This document shows, in pieces, positions 57,712 to 64,000 of a DNA stretch of 64,000 nt. Position numbers and translations under genes: made by a program. The stretch is taken from positions 13,322,810 to 13,386,809 of the forward strand of contig NC_092051.1 of assembly GCF_003086295.3 (NCBI RefSeq), read 5' to 3'. The notes beneath the pieces are model-generated. The model had not been told where the DNA came from and searched no databases. It worked only from the letters and a program-made list of their open reading frames with translations. Position 1 is the stretch's first letter; each line of letters begins with the position of its first letter. The DNA comes from Arachis hypogaea. Its lineage: Eukaryota > Streptophyta > Magnoliopsida > Fabales > Fabaceae.

Positions 57712-60700
57712 GCAAAATCTCTAAATCTGTAAGTTTTCGCACAATCAAATAGCATAGGAAGATAGATCTCAGAGATAGGATGATCAAATAAATACAAACC
57801 AATTCCAAGTTGATGTCCCTTCTTAGCTATGACGTCCGCACAAAAGTTTGTTTTACGGAAGGTATGACATATGATGAGTTTGGAAACTCCAATTTAAATT
57901 GATGATGATCAAATATTATTAAAATAGTTAATTATAAAATTATTAATTTAATCTTTAATTAACATTTATTGATTAATAATTTTGTATGGTGCAGATTTAT
58001 GCTTGAGCCAGAATTTTGGTAAACAAGCCCAATTGTGTTAAAAAAGCACATTCAGCCTTATGCAATATGTTATATAATATGTGACTGAATTGTTATATTT
58101 GTTGGGCTAAGAAAACCAATTTTAAGTCCATCAAGGAGGTTGGTCCGAAATTAAAAAGGAAATGGGGCCCAATGGCTAAGCTATTCTTTTAACTTGATGG
58201 AATCCAATTCTTTATTAAATGGTTGCATGCTATCAACGGATCCCTCTCTCATATTTTGGTGGATTCCAAATTTTGATTAAATGCATATTAATGCAGACCT
58301 TGAAAATAGGAAAGAGAAAGAGAAAATTGATTTGATAGCTTTCATTGTGCTACACGTTACTAAGCAAAAAGGGAAGTGAAATTAATTTAATTTAATTCAT
58401 TTGTTCAAATCACATTGAAAGTTTTCTCTCTTCTCTCTCCTTTCTCTCATCACCTTCGGTCACTTCACAGAGGAAATATGGAAGCTAAGCCAAGTTATCA
58501 AAAGAAAGAAGAAGCTAGTAGCAAGGCCATAGTGATGATGGCATCAAGAAAAAGAAAATCTGAAGTATGGTGTGGCTGAGATTTTTGACACAAAAGGTAA
58601 GATGTGGTAAAGTGATCTTAAGCTCTCCATACCAAAAATGGTGAAGATCCATTTCGATCAGAGGAAGAAGATCCCTTGGAAGCATGGCTTGTCTCTACCT
58701 TTGCCCAACCACTACAGGAGGTAGCTACTGTAGCTACGTGGAGGATGAGGCAGAGGATAAGGGCAAGAGGAGCTGTCAAACATCAAGGAAGCATCAAGGG
58801 CTAGGAATCCATCTTGAGGAGCAAGTCAAGATGGAAGGCCCGGATTGATGAAGCTTGGTGTGAAGGGAAGACACAGAGGTAATTGCATGTTGGTTATAGC
58901 ATTTGGTTTCCTCTCCTCTCTCTCTGGCCGAACCGGTTTTTACATGAAGAAGAAGAAGTTGGCTCGATTCATCAGTTTCAACCTTGGAGGCTTCCCCTTC
59001 CATAAATAAGGGAGAACAGCCAGGGCTTGAAGTAAGGAGTTAAGAATGCAAAGCATAGAGTTCTCATAGCTACCCAAGCTAACAGAAGTTCTTCTCCTTC
59101 AATGTGTTTCATTTTGTAATTTTTCTGTTTGGTTTTGTCTGTCTTGAGTCTCATGGAAAAAGGCAAACAGTGAGGTTTGTAAGAAAAAACCATAGAGCAG
59201 AAAAAAGGCAGAGTATACAAAATTAAAAGAAAAAGCCATAGATATCCTAGAGGTCCTTTGTATATCTGTGTTGTGTTTCATGATTCTGTGGGAATCCCCT
59301 TACAAATTGGGTTAGCACTTAGCAGTTGAAAGCTTGGTAGGTGACCAAGTCAAGTTCAGGATTGGGGTTAGATTCTGGACTTGTCCCGGATAGGAAGGAT
59401 AGTTCCTAGGGAGAATTGGTGTATGTAATCATGATGATTATAGTAAAATTCCATCATTGTTGTGATGGAGACTGGATGTAGGCTGCATTGTACTTGGCAG
59501 CTGAACCAGGATACTTCGTGGTGTGATTCTCTCTCTCTCTTCTACTCCATTTCTGTTTCTGCTGCATAGGAGATAAAACTGAAAAATATCTCTTGCCTGG
59601 TTACGAGATAAAAAGAAAAAGTCTCGTGGCTAGGTACGAGACAAAAAGCAAAAAGTTTCCAGAAGTTATTTCAAAGGCCAGCAAGTGTAATGAAAAAAAA
59701 ATGGGCTAAGATTCAATCCCCCTTCTCTTAGCCACTGATAACCATCAACATATACTCACATGATGGATTTGCCGGACCAGAATATTAATGTCTTGTAGTA
59801 GGAAATAGCACGGGTACAACCGAGAGCAACCTACTCGAACGAGCTTAATTGCCATTTGCAAGTCCGATTCTATAATCACATCATTCATCTCATTAGCAGC
59901 TGCAATTTGGAGACCTTTAATAATAGCCCAAAATTCAGCGTGAATGATCGAGCAATTTCCAAGATTACATGAGAAACTCATGAAGCAAGTTCCCATAGAA
60001 TCTCTGAACACGCCCCCCACACGCAGCATTATTTGTCTGAGCAAAAACCGAACCATCCACATTTATTTTAATAATACCCTCGTCATGAGGGATCCATCTA
60101 ATACATAACTCCGAGTTGGTGTTAATCGAGCATGGGATGACTTTTTTCCGGCACTAGTTTGAAATCTCTTTGGCGCGAATCATAATAGAGGTAGCGACAT
60201 CTTTTGACATAGTGAAAGAGCCTTCAAAAACAAACTTGTTCCGGAGATACCGAAGGGAGGAAACTCCAACACCGAAGGTAATGGGCTAGGAGTCATTAAC
60301 TTCTAGGTTTGAGCATATCCAATCACGAATATCCAAGCTGAAGAAGTGTTGATTTCTCTGATGGGGTAGAAGAGCTCGCCAAACCAACCTTGCTGTAGGG
60401 CAATCCCTGACCGCATGTAAGACAGTTGCCTCATTGGAATTACATCTTAGGCAATCTGCTTCACTAGTCATGTTTCTCCTCCGTCAGTTGTGATTAGTAA
60501 GAAGAGCATCATTAGCCAGTAGCTACAGAAAGGTTCTAATCCTCTCAGGCCCTTTCCAGTCCCAGACAAACCGAAACACGCGATCATTTTCAGTGAGATC
60601 CGTATTCAAAGCTTTATAAGCTGATTTCACAATAAAAGTTCCATCTGTACTTGGGTCCCTGGCAGCTTGATCGGCATTCTTCTGCGGGGATGGAAGGGCC

Positions 60701-63700
60701 ATAGCAGCAATCTTAGAAACCCAGTCCTCCGGGATCCATTCACGAATCTTTTCCAAGTCCCAATCACCTGAAACAAGGAGGAAGTCATTTAACATCGATT
60801 TATAATCATTGGGGTTAATTGCCTTTTTTGAGTATTGGTCCAAAGGTCCTGCTTTTACCACCCAATTATGGTTCTAAAAGTTTATGCTTGTCCCATCACC
60901 AATACGCCAAGCTGTGTTCCTCTCAACATCTTTCCAAGCTGAACAGACTCCTTCCCATAGATTTGAATCCTTAGTTCTCCTCCTGATGTCAGGCATGATG
61001 TCATTACCACATTTGTATTTAGTCCTCAACACCTTGACCCAAAGACTATCTCTTTTTTCAACTAAACCCCAGCCAACCTTCATCATGAAAGCATGATTTA
61101 AGGTTCTTGCATGCCTGATACCCAGGCCGCCTTTTGCTTTCGGCATGTTAACTTTCTTCCAGCTAACCAAGTGGACCTTTTTGACATTCTCTGTCCCCCC
61201 CCCCCATAGGAAGTTCCTACATTTGGAATCAATGATATTACAAGTAGATACAGGCAGAAAAGCAGTTTGCATAATATAACTAGGTAAGGAAGTAAGCACA
61301 GATTTCACCAGGGTTGACCTCCCTGCCAAAGAGAGGGAAGATGCCTTCTAATTGTTCAAGCGCGATTGAAGCTTGATGATGATATCATTATAAGTATTTT
61401 TTGTGACTCTGGAGTGGAGGATCGGAACTCCCAGATATTTGCCCAAGTCCTGCGTGATAGAGAATTGAAGGACCCTTCTAATGTCATCCTTGACAGTGTG
61501 ACCAACATTTTTGGAAAAGAAGATATGAGTCTTCTCCTTATTTACTTTTTGGCCAGAACTATCACAAAAGGCAGTTAACACTTTATTAATAATCTCAGCC
61601 TGTCCAACTGAAGCTTCTGCAAAAAGGATAAGGTCGTCCGCAAAGAAAAGATGTGAGAGGGATGGCCCCTCCTTACACAGTTTTATAGGTTTTCATACAT
61701 CCATTTCCATTTCCACACTGATAAGTTGAGATAGGTGCTCAATATAGAGAACAAACAAGTAGGGTGAGAGTGGGTCCCCCTGTCGGATGCCTCTAGAGGG
61801 GGCGAACTCCTCTAAAACTTCACCATTCCATAAAACCCTCATCCTAGTCGTCAAGATACAAGCATATATAATGTTCATCATATACTCTGGCAGCCCAATA
61901 TCCTGCAAGGTATCCTTGATAAAGCTCCACTTCAGCCTGTCATACGCCTTCTCTAAGTCGATCTTGATTGCCATCCAACACTTCTTGCCTTTCCTATTTC
62001 GCATGCAGTTTGTGACTTCCTGGGTGATAATAATATTATCTGAGGTATGCATTCCTGGAATAAAGTTGCTCTGAGTCGGCTTCACCACTTTCTCCATGAT
62101 TCCTCTCAGTCTCCTCGATAGGACTTTAGTAATGACTTTATAGGAGACATTGCATAGTGAGATAGGACACATTTGCTTCAGGGATATTATAGGTTCGACC
62201 TTTGGAATGAGAGTGATAAGGGTCTCATTAATATCCCTGACCTCCGAAGGCCTGTTGAAAATTCTATCCACCAGTCTGCACAGGTCCGTTCCTACAGTAT
62301 CCCATTTCTTCTGATAGAATATAGTCTAGATTCCATCTTTCCCTGGGACCTTGAGTCTCCCCATAGAGAATAGAGCACTCTTTATTTCCATCCGGGAGAT
62401 GCTGCTTCCAATGCTTACAAGGTCATTTGTATCAAGTAGTGGGAAGCAGTTTTTCAGAATAAAAGGGGTGTCTGGAGCGTCCTCGGTGTATAGCCAGCTA
62501 TAGAAGCTGGTTGCCATTCTGTCCAGGGTTGTGCGCTCATGCACCCAATTTCCATTGTCATCCTGCAGAGCCTCAATCCGATTTCTTCTTCTCCGGGCCA
62601 TAGTCGATGCATGGAAAAATTTTGTATTCCGGTCCCCAAACTCTAACCAATTACAACAAGATTTTTGGTACCAGAGAAGTTCCTCTTGGGCCATGATCTC
62701 CTCATACTCCTCCCAGAGATCCCTTTGCAGTTTCTCCAGATAGAGGTTCGAGTCATATTGAGACTATTTTTAATGCCTTGAAGCCTCCTTAATATCTTTG
62801 ATTTTCTCCTGTGAATATTACCAAAGACATTATGGTTCCAATTTTGTAACACCTGCTGGAAGTCTTCCATACATGAGTTCCAGTTCCCCTGAAGGTTCCA
62901 ACCTCTGTTAACGACGTTGTCAAAGTCAGAGTGGTCCAGCCAGGCGGCCAAAAATCTGAAAGGCCTCCTTCCCTTATTAGGAGAGGCCTGAGGGGCAAGA
63001 CAAAGGAAGAGAGGAGAGTGATCAGACCTCAGGTTTGGCAAGTGTTGGATGGAAGCCCCTGGGAAGGTGATTTACCAATCAGGATTAGCGAGACTCCTAT
63101 CAAGCCTTTCAGCCAAAGAATCTCTTTTCCAGGTATAGGGCAGCCTGAGTACCCGAGATCAAGTAAGCCACAATCAAACAAGCAAGCATTGAAATCGGGG
63201 CACGCCCCGCCCTGTCGTAACATAGCCCCCCCACTCCGTTCATGATCACGTAAAATGGCATTGAAATCCCCTATAGCGCACCAAGGAATGTTAGCTTCCC
63301 TACTGATTTTTCGAAGATCCTCCCAAAGAGATTTTCTGAAGCCTCTATTCGGGCTCCTATAAACGGCTGTAAGCAACCACTGATTCGCATTCCTATCTTT
63401 TATCTTCATGTGGACAGTTTGGAAAGTATGGCTCAGCACCTCCACCTTCCAAATGTTTGAATCCTACATACACCAGATACCTCCTGACTGCCCTCGCGCC
63501 TCCATCACAAAGCTACCATTTAGACCAAATCTGTTCCTAACCCTTTCTCCCCGAACACCGCTAATGTGGATTTCCATCAAAATAACAAAATTCACATCCA
63601 GGTCCTTCCTTAGATCTCTAATAAGAGTAGAAAATCCCTTACCTCCAGCTTCTCTACAGTTCCAAGCTATAATATTCATGATAACCCAAACAAAGGAGAT

Positions 63701-63706
63701 GGTCAT
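57712..63706 (-). pseudogene. LINE-B ORF2 (EN-RT-zf-RVT-RNase H), broken and interrupted
   Basis: The endonuclease begins at ATG 63706 (IIAWNCR close behind) and includes AVYRSP, IGDFNAIL and LRSDHSPL (about 63030). A stop near 63464 and frameshifts near 63040 and 62670 break it. From 62694 to 60286 one frame is mostly open. The reverse transcriptase shows LIPKVEP, IKIDLEKAYDRLKW, RGIRQGDPLSPYLF and the catalytic FFADDLILF (FADD at 61633-61644, intact), with a TGA near 61690 just upstream. The zf-RVT region is at 60286-60861 (CLRCNSNEATVLHAVRDC). RNase H shows VDGS (about 60050), AEFWAI and ESDL, after a frameshift near 60010. Its end is split off by the LTR: FRKTNFCADVIAKKGHQLG lies at about 57798-57860, with the stop near 57712. 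A run of 11 C at 61195-61205 encodes Gly codons. Confidence 0.85.
57872..59747 (+). mobile_element. solo LTR (1876 bp) inserted in LINE-B
   Basis: Starts TGATGAGTTTGG and ends ACCATCA, with inverted TGATG/CATCA ends, and is flanked by the 5-bp duplication ACATA (57867-57871 and 59748-59752). Removing it with one duplication joins the LINE RNase H coding sequence in frame. The 3' part has features of a long plant copia LTR as I recall them: a TATA-like CCATAAATAAGG near 59000, and the block GGAGACTGGATGTAGGCTGC at 59467 followed by the GCTGAACCAGGATA block. No internal coding region remains, so it is a solo LTR left by LTR-LTR recombination. Orientation is inferred from these signals. The short open frames inside have no recognisable motifs. 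Confidence 0.83.
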
Positions 63707-64000
63707 TCAAGACCCAAGATACCTTCACTAGACGGACTAGGCGCTGCCCTCCATGCGCTGCCCTCCATATCCTCGGAAGCCTTTGCATGGAACATCGGTT
63801 CCTTACCCTTGGTAGAATTTTTATTTCCCTCCTTGATTGTGCCTGGTTGTTCGCTTGGAGCCCATCTACCGTCTCCATCCTCCACCGTCAACACAGGGGT
63901 ACCACGGCGCAGAATTTTCTGATTTAGAGGGGGGTTGTGGTTCACATTGGTCTCGAGGATTTTGTTAAGATTCTTTGCCAATTGGTAGTCTTCCTATTAC
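63703..64000 (-). pseudogene. LINE-B ORF1, C-terminal part (partial at window edge)
   Basis: At least 92 codons open to the right edge region: a hydrophilic tail (LEDGDGRW-like, with KEGNKNSTKGKEP) without a recognisable domain. Its stop TGA (63705-63703) overlaps the ORF2 ATG (63706-63704) as ATGA. Position directly before the endonuclease frame and this overlap identify it as ORF1. The RNA-binding part lies outside the window. A second frame at 63654-63878 is a shadow. Confidence 0.6.

Larger units (their letters stand above)
57645..64000 (-). mobile_element. L1-type LINE, family B (with RNase H), 5' end outside window
   Basis: A second LINE family on the minus strand. Its poly-A tail is the T-run at about 57645-57660. 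Moving right (5'-ward) it has a 3' UTR, the RNase H C-terminus (57712-57871), a solo LTR insertion, the rest of RNase H (59748-60070), zf-RVT, reverse transcriptase, endonuclease, and the C-terminal part of ORF1 at 63703-63981 and beyond. Family A lacks the RNase H domain, and the two families differ throughout. The 5' end lies beyond base 64000, so no target duplication can be checked. Several stops and frameshifts indicate an inactive copy. Confidence 0.88.

Noticed and set aside
58794..59281. Overlapping minus-strand frames of 60-80 codons
   Set aside because: They lie wholly inside the solo LTR, with no domain or conserved motif.
57900..59747. LTR left boundary at TGATGATGATCA (57900)
   Set aside because: The flanking 5-mers do not match there. 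Starting at 57872 gives ACATA on both sides and continuous LINE coding.
1..64000. tRNA, rRNA or known small-RNA genes
   Set aside because: None recognised by eye on either strand; a tRNAscan or Rfam search would be needed to exclude them. The tRNA-like matches seen are primer-binding sites of LTR elements.

Overview
The window is plant nuclear DNA: AT-rich, intron-containing genes, dense nested transposons. Protein resemblance (FLN1, a WRKY23-like factor, an FCA-like protein) and the LINE/Helitron styles suggest a eudicot, most likely a legume; Arachis is my guess, from memory only. Three host genes are supported. (1) A WRKY group IIc transcription factor gene lies on + at 14164-15270 (3 exons, 306 aa). 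(2) A plastid fructokinase-like protein gene (FLN1) lies on - at 42013-44178 (2 exons, 477 aa). (3) An FCA-like RRM-RRM-WW gene lies on - at 50334-56356 (15 exons, 672 aa). Its last large exon carries about 14 tandem copies of a 12-residue repeat. The three genes do not form a functional cluster.

Most of the remainder is transposon. 1-1915: remnant of an LTR element. 3064-9133: nearly complete L1-type LINE (family A) with a perfect 16-bp target duplication. 17947-18171: doubtful solo LTR. 18308-25908: possible Gypsy-type LTR split by a second family-A LINE (18741-about 24000). 26002-32550: array of Helitron ends and tandem copies, all with the 3' end on the left. 33250-34846: PIF/Harbinger deletion derivative. 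35301-39868: complete but broken Ty1/copia element with LTRs, primer-binding site and target duplication. 45287-48435: third family-A LINE (minus), itself cut by a hAT element (46186-47324). 48696-49868: Mutator-like non-autonomous element. 57645-64000: LINE of a second family (B, with RNase H; minus), cut by a 1.9-kb solo LTR (57872-59747) and running off the window.

Most of these elements have visible target duplications (LINE 16 bp, copia 5 bp, solo LTR 5 bp, hAT 8 bp, MULE 9 bp, PIF 3 bp, Helitron A/T), so boundaries and nesting order can be read directly. All LINE and copia reading frames are broken, largely by nonsense changes of the TGG-to-TGA/TAG and CAG/CAA/CGA-to-stop kind expected from decay of methylated cytosine. 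The observations I rate highest are the coding minisatellite in the FCA-like gene, the Helitron array with three differently shortened 3' hairpins, and an ATGA stop/start overlap between ORF1 and ORF2 in both LINE families.
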